NCBI GenBank assembly: GCA_041394945.1
Contig: JAWKHH010000004.1
Coordinates: forward strand, 434,001 to 498,000
Direction: 5' to 3'
DNA: 64,000 nt
Origin: Bryobacteraceae bacterium
Lineage (GTDB): Bacteria > Acidobacteriota > Terriglobia > Bryobacterales > Bryobacteraceae
The position numbers and the translations under genes were made by a program. Below are positions 24,393 to 33,036 of this stretch, one piece after another; position 1 is the first letter of the stretch; every line of letters starts with the position of its first letter. The notes beneath the pieces are model-generated. The model did no database searches. It was not told the origin of the DNA and saw nothing but the letters and a program-made list of their open reading frames with translations.

Positions 24393-26378
24393 ATGCACCG
24401 CCGGACTTTTCTCGCCACCCTTGGCGCCGCCAGCGCCGCCGCCCAATCCCGCGTCGACTACCCCGACTACGCCCGCGTCCTCCCCGACTTCCTCCGCGCC
24501 CTCGCTCGCGACGCCTATGCTCGCCGCAGCGCCGCCCTTGCCCGGCTCACCACCCCCGCCGCCATCGCCGAGCGCCAGGCCTGGGTCCGCCGGACATTCT
24601 GGAACCTCGCCGGAGGCGAGCCCGCCCGCACCCCGCTCAACGCCCGGGTCACCGGCGGCTTCGAACGCCCCGCCTATCGTGTCGAAAACCTGATCTACGA
24701 GTCCCGGCCCGGCCTCCACATCCCCGCCAATCTCTATATCCCGAAGACCGGCCGTCCGCCCTACCCCGCCGTGCTCTTTCAGATGGGCCACTCCGGCAAC
24801 GGCAAGGCCGCCTCGCTCTACCAATATTGCTGCCAGGGCCTCGTCCAGCTCGGCTTCCTCGTCCTTGCCTTCGATCCCATGGGCCAAGGTGAACGCACCT
24901 ACTACCCGCGCCCCGGCGCAAACCTCACCCGCCTTCCCTCCGCCGACGACGAACACACCCTACCCGGCAAGCAACTCATCCTCACCGGCGACACCTCCAC
25001 CCGTCTCCAAACCTGGGACGCCGTTCGCTCCCTCGACTACCTCGCCGCCCATCCCCTCGCCGACCCCACCCGCCTCGCCTCCACCGGCAATTCCGGCGGC
25101 GGCACCCTCACCATGCTCCTCGCCGCCGCCGATTCGCGCCTTGCCTGCGCCGCCCCCGTCTGCCCCAACTCGGAAAACCTCGCCGCCGAAAACTTCAATC
25201 CCCCCGGCTCCACCGACGACGCCGAGCAGAACTTCATCGCCTCCGGCCCGGAAGGCTTCGACCGTTGGGACACTCTCTATCCCCTCGCCCCCAAGCCCCT
25301 CCTCGTCCTCGTCAGCGGCAAGGACTTCTTCGGTACCTACTCTCCCCGCTACATCGAAGACGGCCGCGCCGAGTTCGCCCGCCTCCGCGCCGTCTACGAA
25401 GCCCTCGGCAACCCATCCAACCTCGCCTGGCACGAATCCCCCCTCCCGCACGGCCTCTCCCACGACCTTCGCCTCGCCGTCTACAACTGGTTTCGCAAGC
25501 ACCTCCAGGGCATCGATACGCCCCTCGACACCGAGCCGCCCATCAAAGCTGAACCCGATGACGTCCTCTACGCCTCACCCACCGGCAACGTCGTCCGCGA
25601 CTTCCACGGACTCACCCCCCGCGCCCTCGCCCAACAAAATGCCGCCGCCATCACCACCCCTGCGCCCGACCCCGCCGCCATCCGCGCCGCTCTCGCCCTC
25701 GACCCGGCGCCCGCACCCAAACTGACCAAGTACGGCGAGACGGCATCCCAACACGCCCTCATCCACGCCGTCGACGTCACCTCCGCCCCCGGCGTCAGCG
25801 TCCCTATCTGGGACTTTCGCCCCCGCTCCGCCTCTTCCGGCGACCTCATCCTCCTCGAACCCTCCGGCCGCAATTACTCCTGGAACGAAGACGGACTTTG
25901 CCAGGCCCTCGCCGCCCGCGGCCTGCATGTCATCGCCCCGGACCTCCGCGCCATCGGTGACCTCCGCCCCGAATACCCTCGCCATGCCGCCCGCCACGCC
26001 GCCTGGCACGCCGACGAAGAGTCCTATGCCTGGGCCTCGCTCATGCTCGGCAAGCCCCTCCTCGGCCAGCGCGTCGCCGATATCCTCGCCGTCCGCCAGG
26101 CCCTCGCCCCGAACGGCGCCCAAATCGCCGCGCGCGGACACATGTCCATCCCTGCGCTGTTCGCCGCCTACCTCGACCCCGCCATCACCCGCGTCAAGCT
26201 CCATCGCGGCGTCGCCTCCTTCCGCGCCCTCCTCGATACCGACGACTTCCCCCTCTCCACCGCCAACCTTCTATTCGGTCTCCTCAAGATCACCGACCTC
26301 CCGCAACTCCGCGCCGCCCTCACCGCAAGAGGCGCCACCGTCACCGACATCAATGCCTGGTCCGCCGCGTCCTTTTGA
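24393..26378 (+). CDS. Tat-exported acetyl-xylan-esterase-like alpha/beta-hydrolase, two-part
   Basis: 661 residues. A Tat-like signal (HRRTFLATLGAASAAA) precedes a first hydrolase domain with the nucleophile in ASTGNSGGG, an acid in LLVLVSGKDFFG and His in PLPHGLSHDLR. Residues about 430-655 form a second, hydrolase-like part (DLILLEPSGRNYSW, LHVIAPDLRAIGD) in which the elbow is not clear. Carbohydrate esterases of the AXE1/CE type have this first-domain pattern. The coding strand is unusually C-rich (codons ending in C). Confidence 0.75.
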   Translation: MHRRTFLATLGAASAAAQSRVDYPDYARVLPDFLRALARDAYARRSAALARLTTPAAIAERQAWVRRTFWNLAGGEPARTPLNARVTGGFERPAYRVENLIYESRPGLHIPANLYIPKTGRPPYPAVLFQMGHSGNGKAASLYQYCCQGLVQLGFLVLAFDPMGQGERTYYPRPGANLTRLPSADDEHTLPGKQLILTGDTSTRLQTWDAVRSLDYLAAHPLADPTRLASTGNSGGGTLTMLLAAADSRLACAAPVCPNSENLAAENFNPPGSTDDAEQNFIASGPEGFDRWDTLYPLAPKPLLVLVSGKDFFGTYSPRYIEDGRAEFARLRAVYEALGNPSNLAWHESPLPHGLSHDLRLAVYNWFRKHLQGIDTPLDTEPPIKAEPDDVLYASPTGNVVRDFHGLTPRALAQQNAAAITTPAPDPAAIRAALALDPAPAPKLTKYGETASQHALIHAVDVTSAPGVSVPIWDFRPRSASSGDLILLEPSGRNYSWNEDGLCQALAARGLHVIAPDLRAIGDLRPEYPRHAARHAAWHADEESYAWASLMLGKPLLGQRVADILAVRQALAPNGAQIAARGHMSIPALFAAYLDPAITRVKLHRGVASFRALLDTDDFPLSTANLLFGLLKITDLPQLRAALTARGATVTDINAWSAASF

Positions 26379-26392
26379 TAAGCTGACGCCTT

Positions 26393-26698
26393 ATGGTTCA
26401 ACTCCTTGTTATCTCCGGCACACCGGCGGACCCCGGCGCCTTCGATCGTCACTACCGCGACACTCACATCCCCATCGCCAAAACCATCCCCGGAGTTCGC
26501 TCGTACACCATTAGCAAGGGTCCGGTGACCGCACTCGCCGGCACTGCCCCCTACGTCGTCGCCACCCTCGAATTCAACTCTATGGCCGATTTTCAGGCTG
26601 CCCTCGCATCTCCGCAAGGCCAAGCCGCCGCCGCGGACCTCCCCAACTTCGCCTCCGGCGGCGCGACTCTCCTCGTCTACGAACCCGCCGCCGTCTAA
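26393..26698 (+). CDS. EthD-family protein
   Basis: 101 residues. FDRHYRDTHIPIAKTIPGVR is the EthD signature of a small dimeric alpha-beta barrel; members include ring-cleavage accessory and monooxygenase-like proteins. It lies 14 bases after the esterase stop and 6 bases before panB, likely co-transcribed, but nothing links it to pantothenate. Confidence 0.85.
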   Translation: MVQLLVISGTPADPGAFDRHYRDTHIPIAKTIPGVRSYTISKGPVTALAGTAPYVVATLEFNSMADFQAALASPQGQAAAADLPNFASGGATLLVYEPAAV

Positions 26699-26704
26699 CC
26701 AGCC

Positions 26705-27481
26705 TTGAACAAACTCCGCATCCCCCAAATCATCCAAAAGAAGCAAAAAGGCGAGAAGCTCACCATGCTCACCGCCTACGACGCCACCATGGCCCGGCTC
26801 ATGGACCGTGCCGGCATCGATATGCTCCTCGTCGGTGATTCCCTCGGCATGGTCATCCTCGGCCACGACACCACCCTCCCCGTCACCATCGACGCCGCCG
26901 TCCACCACACCCGCGCCGTCTCCAACGGTACTCGCGACGCTCTCGTCGTCGCCGACCTCCCCTTCCTCTCCTACCAGGCTTCTCTCGAACAGGCCGTCAA
27001 CAACGCCCGCCGGCTTATGCAGGATGGCGGCGCCGGCGCCGTCAAGATCGAAGGCCCCGAGTTCGACACCGTCCGCCGCCTCACCTCCATCGGCGTCCCC
27101 GTCATGGGCCACCTCGGCATGACCCCGCAATCGGTCCACCAGATCGGAGGCTTCCGCCGCGTCGGCAAGAGCCCCGAAGAGGCCACCCGCATGATCGACC
27201 GCGCCACCGCACTCGAAGCCGCCGGAGCCTTCGCCATCGTCCTCGAAATGATCCCGCACGACCTCGCTCGCGACATCACCGCCGCCGTCGCAATCCCCAC
27301 CATCGGCATCGGCGCCGGACCCCATTGCGACGGCCAGGTCCTCGTCAGCTACGACGTCTTCGGCTTATTCGACGAGTTCGTCCCGTCGTTCGTCAAACGC
27401 TACGCCGAACTCGGCCAGGCCATGACCGACGCCACCGCCCGCTACATTGACGACGTCCGCAGCGGCCGCTTCCCCGAGTAA
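26705..27481 (+). CDS. panB: 3-methyl-2-oxobutanoate hydroxymethyltransferase
   Basis: 258 residues from TTG 26705. LTAYDATMARLMDRAGIDMLL, VGDSLGMVILGHDTTLPVT and VMGHLGMTPQSVHQIGGF carry the metal and substrate sites of the family; IGIGAGPHCDGQVLV is near the end. It makes ketopantoate from ketoisovalerate with methylenetetrahydrofolate. panC follows 8 bases later. Confidence 0.96.
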   Translation: MNKLRIPQIIQKKQKGEKLTMLTAYDATMARLMDRAGIDMLLVGDSLGMVILGHDTTLPVTIDAAVHHTRAVSNGTRDALVVADLPFLSYQASLEQAVNNARRLMQDGGAGAVKIEGPEFDTVRRLTSIGVPVMGHLGMTPQSVHQIGGFRRVGKSPEEATRMIDRATALEAAGAFAIVLEMIPHDLARDITAAVAIPTIGIGAGPHCDGQVLVSYDVFGLFDEFVPSFVKRYAELGQAMTDATARYIDDVRSGRFPE

Positions 27482-27489
27482 TCGCCACC

Positions 27490-28335
27490 ATGGAAACCAT
27501 CCTCACCCTCGACGGGCTCCGGATGCCCCTCGGCCTCGCCCGCTTCAAAGACAAAATCATCGGCCTCGTCCCCACCATGGGCGCTCTCCACCACGGCCAC
27601 GAAGAACTCATCCGCCGCGCCGTCGCCGAGTGCCACTACGTCGCCGTCACCCTCTTCGTCAACCCCACGCAATTCGACCGGAAAGAGGATTACGAACGCT
27701 ACGCACGCACCTTCGAAGCTGACCAGGCCGTCGCCGAACGCCTCGGCGCGCATCTCCTCTTCGCGCCCTCGGCCGAGGAAATGTATCCGCGCCCCGGACT
27801 CACGTGGGTCGAAGTCGACAAGCTCGGCGACGGCCTTTGCGGCAAGTTCCGCCCCGGCCACTTCCGCGGAGTCGCCACCGTCGTCACAAAGTTATTCAAC
27901 CTATTCCAGCCCGACAAAGCCTACTTTGGACAGAAAGACGCCCAACAGCTCGCCATCATTCGCCGCCTCGCCGCCGACCTCAACTTTCCCATCGAAATCG
28001 TCGCCGTCCCCACCGTCCGCGAACTCGATGGCCTGGCCCTCTCCTCCCGCAACCAACGCCTCACTCCGGAAGGCCGCCGCCTCGCGCCGCTCCTCTACAA
28101 GGCGCTCGAAGCCGTCCGCGCCGCCCTTGATGCCGGCGTCCGAGACCCCGCCCAGGCCCTCGCCGCGGCCGCGCCCGCCTTGCAAACCCAAACCGAAATC
28201 ATCGTTGAATACCTCGAAATCGTCGACTCCGATGACCTCCACCCGCTCGACACCATCGCCGACAGCGCCCTCATCGCCGTCGGCGCCTGGATCGACGGCG
28301 TGCGCCTCATCGACAACGTAGCGTGGCCGTCCTGA
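27490..28335 (+). CDS. panC: Pantothenate synthetase
   Basis: 281 residues. VPTMGALHHGHEELI has the HxGH nucleotide site, FVNPTQFD and FGQKDAQQLAIIRRL follow, and LALSSRNQRL is the KMSKS-like loop. It joins pantoate and beta-alanine with ATP, completing with panB most of the pantothenate path; panD and panE are not here. It faces the Tad genes. Confidence 0.96.
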   Translation: METILTLDGLRMPLGLARFKDKIIGLVPTMGALHHGHEELIRRAVAECHYVAVTLFVNPTQFDRKEDYERYARTFEADQAVAERLGAHLLFAPSAEEMYPRPGLTWVEVDKLGDGLCGKFRPGHFRGVATVVTKLFNLFQPDKAYFGQKDAQQLAIIRRLAADLNFPIEIVAVPTVRELDGLALSSRNQRLTPEGRRLAPLLYKALEAVRAALDAGVRDPAQALAAAAPALQTQTEIIVEYLEIVDSDDLHPLDTIADSALIAVGAWIDGVRLIDNVAWPS

Positions 28336-28372
28336 CGAACCGCCCGCACGCTGCTGAGCGGCCCTCAACGCC

Positions 28373-28861
28373 CTAATCCCGCCACAAGAACGGAGCCGTC
28401 TCCCGGACCGCATAATTATTCACGAACTTCCCCGCGATCCAAGGCGAGAAAAACTGAAACTCGTAGTTGACGATCGAAACCTCCAGCCGCTCATCGTTCG
28501 GGTTCTCCGCCGTCCCCGGCGCCCGAACCACCCGCACGTTCTCCCGCCGCATCTGCATGAACGTCGGCGTCTGCACGTCCTGCCCATCCTGCAGCGGCGC
28601 CGTCGCTTGGCCGTACAACACCAGATTCGCGATCTGATCTCCGGACCCGTCCCACGGCCGCACCGCCCCCTGCCGCACCGCCTGCCTCACCCGGTCCACC
28701 ATCGCCTGGTGCGTGAACAACAACTGCCCGAAATCGATGATCCCGATCAGCGTCGCCTGAAACACCAGCAGCGTGAAAACCGAGTCGATAATGACGGATC
28801 CCCGCCGCCTCCCTCTATGCCACCGCAATCTCCTCGCGATAACTCTGCTCCGGTCTCTCAT
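28373..28861 (-). CDS. TadE-like pilus assembly protein
   Basis: 162 residues. After a basic start, RGSVIIDSVFTLLVFQATLI with GIIDFGQLLFTHQ is the TadE N-terminal segment: a type-IV-pilin-like helix with an acid near its start. The rest is a soluble domain. It is the last of three tad-like genes in order on this strand, 23 bases after the second. Minor pseudopilins of this kind are processed by a prepilin peptidase, which is not in the window. Confidence 0.85.
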   Translation of the reverse strand: MRDRSRVIARRLRWHRGRRRGSVIIDSVFTLLVFQATLIGIIDFGQLLFTHQAMVDRVRQAVRQGAVRPWDGSGDQIANLVLYGQATAPLQDGQDVQTPTFMQMRRENVRVVRAPGTAENPNDERLEVSIVNYEFQFFSPWIAGKFVNNYAVRETAPFLWRD

Positions 28862-28884
28862 TGCTGGATTTCCTCATTGCTGTA

Positions 28885-29349
28885 TTATTCTGTTTCCTCT
28901 GGCGCATAACGCCCCAGATAGTCATAACTGATGGCCGGCTTCGCGTTGAACGTGAATTTCCCAACCACCGTATCGATCGTGAACGACGTGATCCCGACAC
29001 GAACCCGCGTCGGCACCCCGCTCGCCGTCGTGCTGTACTCGACGCTCACCTTGTTCGACGTGAACCCCGGCAGCACAGGGATCGCTCCCTCCGCCGGGTC
29101 CGGCGTCCCGTACGCAACCATGTTCCGGATCCCGCTCTTCACATGCTCTACCGAGGAGGAATCCAGGCACCGGTACGTCCGCATCGAAGCGTAACGCGCC
29201 CCTTCGTTCACCGCCGTGCACAGGCGATTGTAGTTGTATAGCTGATAGCCGAACTGAAACGCCCCCAGCAGCAGCGGCAGCAGGATCGACGACGCGAGCG
29301 CCATTTCCACCATCACACTGCCCTTCTTCCTCGCCGCCCGAGTTCTCAT
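28885..29349 (-). CDS. TadE-like pilus assembly protein
   Basis: 154 residues from ATG 29349, which overlaps the previous gene's stop (ATGA). KKGSVMVEMALASSILLPLL is the TadE helix with Glu five residues after Gly, and NEGARYASMR follows as in TadE/TadF. The body is beta-rich. It sits between the TadG-like and the other TadE-like gene. Confidence 0.87.
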   Translation of the reverse strand: MRTRAARKKGSVMVEMALASSILLPLLLGAFQFGYQLYNYNRLCTAVNEGARYASMRTYRCLDSSSVEHVKSGIRNMVAYGTPDPAEGAIPVLPGFTSNKVSVEYSTTASGVPTRVRVGITSFTIDTVVGKFTFNAKPAISYDYLGRYAPEETE

Positions 29350-30446
29350 TGCAGTAGCCTCACGATATTCAGCCCGGAGCCGTCGTTGCCTGTCGGAACA
29401 TCCGCCGGGCCGATATACATCGCGCACTTCGATTTGTTCGGATTGTGCGGCTGATTCGGCGGCAGGAATACCTTCGCGAACCCCAGCACAATCGCGTTAT
29501 TCGCGTCGCTGATGATCGGCACCACCACCACCCGCCGCGTCGGCGATCCGTCGTGGTTCCGGATGTAACGGTCATAGTCGGACTCGCTCGGCGAGGAGTC
29601 CTGGTTCACCCGGTCGTTCAGGCTCTGGTAAATATCCGTCGTCTTCACGCCGCCCGTCCGGTTCACCGCTTGCCCCAGCGTCACCGTGTAGTCCATGTGG
29701 TCGTCCTCGATCGCCGCCGCGATCGCCGACGCGCTCGATTCCTGGATGTAGCCGCGCTCGGCGGTGGTGCCATCCTGCACTGCTTGAAGCGCCGCCAGAT
29801 TCTGGTCCGCCTGGCACAGATTGTTCATCTTCTGCGTGCTGCCGTTGCTCTGTACGCTCGATGGCCACAGCAGCGTCAGTTCGTCGCCCTTCGAATAGCC
29901 GAAGTTCGGACCGTCCGGATCGTGCGCAAACGGCGCGAAAGGAAATACGCCTTGTGAGTAAGTTGTCGGCGGCATGATTCCCGCTACCGACCGCGCCGCC
30001 ACAGGGATCACTTCCGGCAATCCCAGCGCCGTCATGAAGTACACGCTCACCGAATTGTTCGGGACCGTCACCCGCACATACCGCACCTCGATCGCGCCCG
30101 GATTCGGCAGCCACACCTCCGCGTCCACGCTGAACTCCACCACCGGCGAGACAAATGGCGCCGTCCCGAAATACCACCGGTTCGTGCTGCCCGCCACCGC
30201 CGCCTTCGCCGCGTCCACCCCGGCGCTCGTGTTGTTCAACTGCAGCGCCGCCGCCATCGCTGCTGAGTCTGTAAAGGCCTGCGATTCGTTTTTCACGACG
30301 AACGCCCGCCCGAGATCGATCACCAGGCCCAGCATTCCTGCAATCACAAAAATCGACGCCGCCGTGGCCAACAGAACCCAGCCTTGGCGGCCTCCTCTTC
30401 GCTGCCGGAAACGCGTCCTGTTTCCTGGAAACCTTGATTTGGTCAA
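29346..30446 (-). CDS. TadG-like pilus assembly protein
   Basis: 366 residues from TTG 30446, preceded by AAAAGGAA. RQGWVLLATAASIFVIAG with MLGLVIDLGRAFVVKNESQ is the TadG-type N-terminal helix, followed by the conserved FTDSAAMAAALQL segment and a long exported domain without a clear von Willebrand-type motif. It leads the three-gene operon. The ATPase and secretin genes of a Tad system are absent here. Confidence 0.8.
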   Translation of the reverse strand: MTKSRFPGNRTRFRQRRGGRQGWVLLATAASIFVIAGMLGLVIDLGRAFVVKNESQAFTDSAAMAAALQLNNTSAGVDAAKAAVAGSTNRWYFGTAPFVSPVVEFSVDAEVWLPNPGAIEVRYVRVTVPNNSVSVYFMTALGLPEVIPVAARSVAGIMPPTTYSQGVFPFAPFAHDPDGPNFGYSKGDELTLLWPSSVQSNGSTQKMNNLCQADQNLAALQAVQDGTTAERGYIQESSASAIAAAIEDDHMDYTVTLGQAVNRTGGVKTTDIYQSLNDRVNQDSSPSESDYDRYIRNHDGSPTRRVVVVPIISDANNAIVLGFAKVFLPPNQPHNPNKSKCAMYIGPADVPTGNDGSGLNIVRLLQ

Positions 30447-30593
30447 AACAAGTTCCTTTTCTGAGGTTCCTTGGGTTCACTCGTCGTATCGGTGAGGCTG
30501 GAAGGCCCTTGAAACCGAAATCGCCTTAGGCGCGCGCCAAAAGTCCCTCAGCACGATCGCCCTGAACTTGACACGCCATGCTACGCTGAAATC

Positions 30594-30619
30594 GCCCGCC
30601 TTCACCGGCGGGCTTTTTT
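30594..30619 (+). terminator. Strong plus-strand terminator with no gene in front of it
   Basis: GCCCGCC and GGCGGGC pair across a six-base loop and are followed by six T. No plus-strand coding gene lies between 28336 and this hairpin; the minus-strand TadG gene starts 148 bases earlier. The 338-base gap 30447-30785 otherwise has only the small frame at 30641. A short noncoding RNA ending here is possible. Confidence 0.7.
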
Positions 30620-30640
30620 CTTGCCAGGGAGATTCAAACG

Positions 30641-30793
30641 ATGCACACTCGAATCGACGGAACGGACCCAATCCAAAACGCTCGCAACCCCATCATCCAT
30701 AACGACATAACCCAGGATCCCGATTGGCTTCGTTCCTCCGGACGAACCCATTTCCAACCGCCCCGGACTGTGATAAACCTGTTCCATGCGTAG
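30641..30793 (+). CDS. Possible 50-residue leader or small protein
   Basis: GGGAGA lies nine bases before the ATG. The frame reads MHTRIDGTDPIQNARNPIIH and ends RTVINLFHA; its stop overlaps the first eight bases of the next gene, which itself lacks a good ribosome-binding site. That arrangement would fit translational coupling, but the composition is not clearly protein-like and no family is recognised. Confidence 0.3.
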   Translation: MHTRIDGTDPIQNARNPIIHNDITQDPDWLRSSGRTHFQPPRTVINLFHA

Positions 30794-32999
30794 CGCCACC
30801 CTTTCCCTCTGCCTCGCACTCCTCGCCGCTCCCGCCACCCGCGCCGAGGACCTCCCCATCGTCTCCAAGGTCGAATACCAACCCCTCGCCGCCCAGGTCG
30901 ACCGCGTCCTCCAATCCCTCGAAATCATCGGCGAGCCCCTCCCCGCCGCCGATGCCGCTGCCCTCCGCAAGATCCTCGACGCCGGCGTCGCCACCACCGA
31001 TCAGACCGTCGCCCTTCAGCAGATCCTCGACAAACACGCCCTCGCCGGTGTCAACATCAACCCCGAAAGCCGCGTCAAGGTTCAGCAGGGCAACGCCCGC
31101 GCCGAACTGGTCGAACAAGGCTGGCGCGCCTTCCTCGTCAAGGTACACAACGAGGCCGGAGTCACCGCCGTCCTCGCCATCGACAGTCCCAACATGGGCC
31201 AGCTCGCCAACCAGCCTCAGAACGCCGTCAACCGCAAGTGGCTCGATCTCGCCATGTTCAACAAGCAGCCCATGCGCGTCCATCTCTCCGGACTCGAACT
31301 CGAATACCGCATCGTTCAGATCTTCACCGCCCAGTCCGGCAAGCGCGAGGCCAAGCTCGCCTTCGACGTCGGCCAGGGCTCGCAAGACCTCGGCTTCCGC
31401 AACGAAGTGGACATCCTGTTCACCATCCTCCCTAGCGCCAAAGTAACTTTCCGCGTGCTCGATTACAACGACCGGCCCACCACCGCCGGCTTCCTCATCC
31501 GCGATACAAAAGGCCGCGTCTACCCCTCCCAAACCAAGCGGCTCGGCGGCGACTTCTTCTTTCATCCCCAGGTCTACCGCGCCGACGGCGAACACGTCGC
31601 CCTCCCGCCCGGCGACTACTCCGTCGAATACGGCCGAGGCCCCGAGTACCGGTCCCGCACTCAATCCCTCAAGGTCGCCAACCGCGACCCTGTGCAGATA
31701 ACCTTCCGCCTCGAACGCTGGATCGACCCCGCCAGGATGGGCTGGTACTCCGGCGACCACCACATTCACGCCGCCGGCTGCGCCCACTACGAACGCCCCA
31801 CCGAAGGCGTCTACCCCCAGGACATGATGCGCCACGTCACCGGCGAGGACCTCAAAATCGGCTCCGTACTCACATGGGGACCCGGCTGGTACTTCCAGAA
31901 GACCTTCTTCGAAGGCAAGGACAACGCCGTTTCGAGCCCCGAACACCGCATCCGCTACGACGTCGAAGTCTCCGGCCACCCCTCCTCCCACACTGGCCAC
32001 CTGATCTTACTCGGACTCAAGGAACAGGATTACCCCGGCGCCCAGCGCATCGAAGACTGGCCGAGCTGGGGCATGCCCATTCTGCGTTGGGCCAAGCAGC
32101 AGGGCGCCGTCACCGGCTACGCCCACTCCGGCTGGGGACTTCAGATCCCGGAAGCGAAAACGCTCTCGTTCGCCATGCCGCCCTTCGATGGCATCGGCGC
32201 CAACGAGTACATCGTCAGCGTCACCCACGGCCTCACCGACTTCATCTCCACCGTCGACACCCCCTGGCCCTGGGAACTCAACATCTGGTATCACACCCTC
32301 AACGTTGGCTACCGCACGCGCATCTCCGGCGAAACCGACTTCCCCTGCATCTACGGCGAAAAGGTCGGCCTCGGCCGCAGCTACGTCCGCCAGAAGGAAC
32401 TCGACTACAACGATTGGGTCCAGGGCATCAAGGAAGGCCGCAACTATGTCTCCGACGGCAAGAGCCACTTGATCGACTTCCGTGTTGACGGCGTCGAGAT
32501 GGGAACCTCCGACGTCAAGCTCGCCGCGCCGGGAACCGTGAAGCTCACCGCCAAGGTGGCCGCGTTGCTCAATGCCAGGCCAGACCCCGCGCTGCAATCG
32601 AAGCCCGCCGACCGCAAGCCCTACTGGGACGTCGAACGCGCCCGGATCGGCTCGACGGCCAAGGTGCCGCTCGAAGTCATTGTCAACGGCGAAGTCGTCG
32701 AACGCCGTGAGATCGACGCCGACGGCCAGCTCCGGGATCAGTCGTTCGACCTGAAGCTCGACCGCAGCTCCTGGGTCGCGCTGCGAATCCTGCCTTCCTC
32801 GCACACCAACCCCGTCTGGGTCGACATCGCCGGAAAGCCCATCCGCTCCCGCGCCTCCGCTGAGTGGTGCCTCAAGGCCGTCGAGACCTGTTGGAACCAG
32901 AAGCTCAACCGAGTCCGCCTCCCCGAACAAGGCGACATGAAGCGCGCCTACGATCACGCCCGCGCCGAGTACCAACGCTTGCTCGTTGAATCCAGATGA
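30786..32999 (+). CDS. Exported CehA/McbA-type metallohydrolase (PHP-like)
   Basis: 737 residues with a signal peptide (1-20). The N-terminal 310 residues are beta-rich and helical segments of unknown fold. WYSGDHHIHAAGC (about 318) is the metal-binding entry of the PHP/CehA group, followed by LTWGPGWYFQ, HTGHLILLGL and YAHSGWGL supplying further His. The last 150 residues are beta-sandwich-like (VEVIVNGEVVERREI). CehA/McbA members hydrolyse carbaryl, but most, like this one, have no known substrate. Confidence 0.75.
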   Translation: MRSATLSLCLALLAAPATRAEDLPIVSKVEYQPLAAQVDRVLQSLEIIGEPLPAADAAALRKILDAGVATTDQTVALQQILDKHALAGVNINPESRVKVQQGNARAELVEQGWRAFLVKVHNEAGVTAVLAIDSPNMGQLANQPQNAVNRKWLDLAMFNKQPMRVHLSGLELEYRIVQIFTAQSGKREAKLAFDVGQGSQDLGFRNEVDILFTILPSAKVTFRVLDYNDRPTTAGFLIRDTKGRVYPSQTKRLGGDFFFHPQVYRADGEHVALPPGDYSVEYGRGPEYRSRTQSLKVANRDPVQITFRLERWIDPARMGWYSGDHHIHAAGCAHYERPTEGVYPQDMMRHVTGEDLKIGSVLTWGPGWYFQKTFFEGKDNAVSSPEHRIRYDVEVSGHPSSHTGHLILLGLKEQDYPGAQRIEDWPSWGMPILRWAKQQGAVTGYAHSGWGLQIPEAKTLSFAMPPFDGIGANEYIVSVTHGLTDFISTVDTPWPWELNIWYHTLNVGYRTRISGETDFPCIYGEKVGLGRSYVRQKELDYNDWVQGIKEGRNYVSDGKSHLIDFRVDGVEMGTSDVKLAAPGTVKLTAKVAALLNARPDPALQSKPADRKPYWDVERARIGSTAKVPLEVIVNGEVVERREIDADGQLRDQSFDLKLDRSSWVALRILPSSHTNPVWVDIAGKPIRSRASAEWCLKAVETCWNQKLNRVRLPEQGDMKRAYDHARAEYQRLLVESR

Positions 33000-33036
33000 T
33001 ATACTGACACCATTCCATCGTTGCGGAGGAGAGAAA

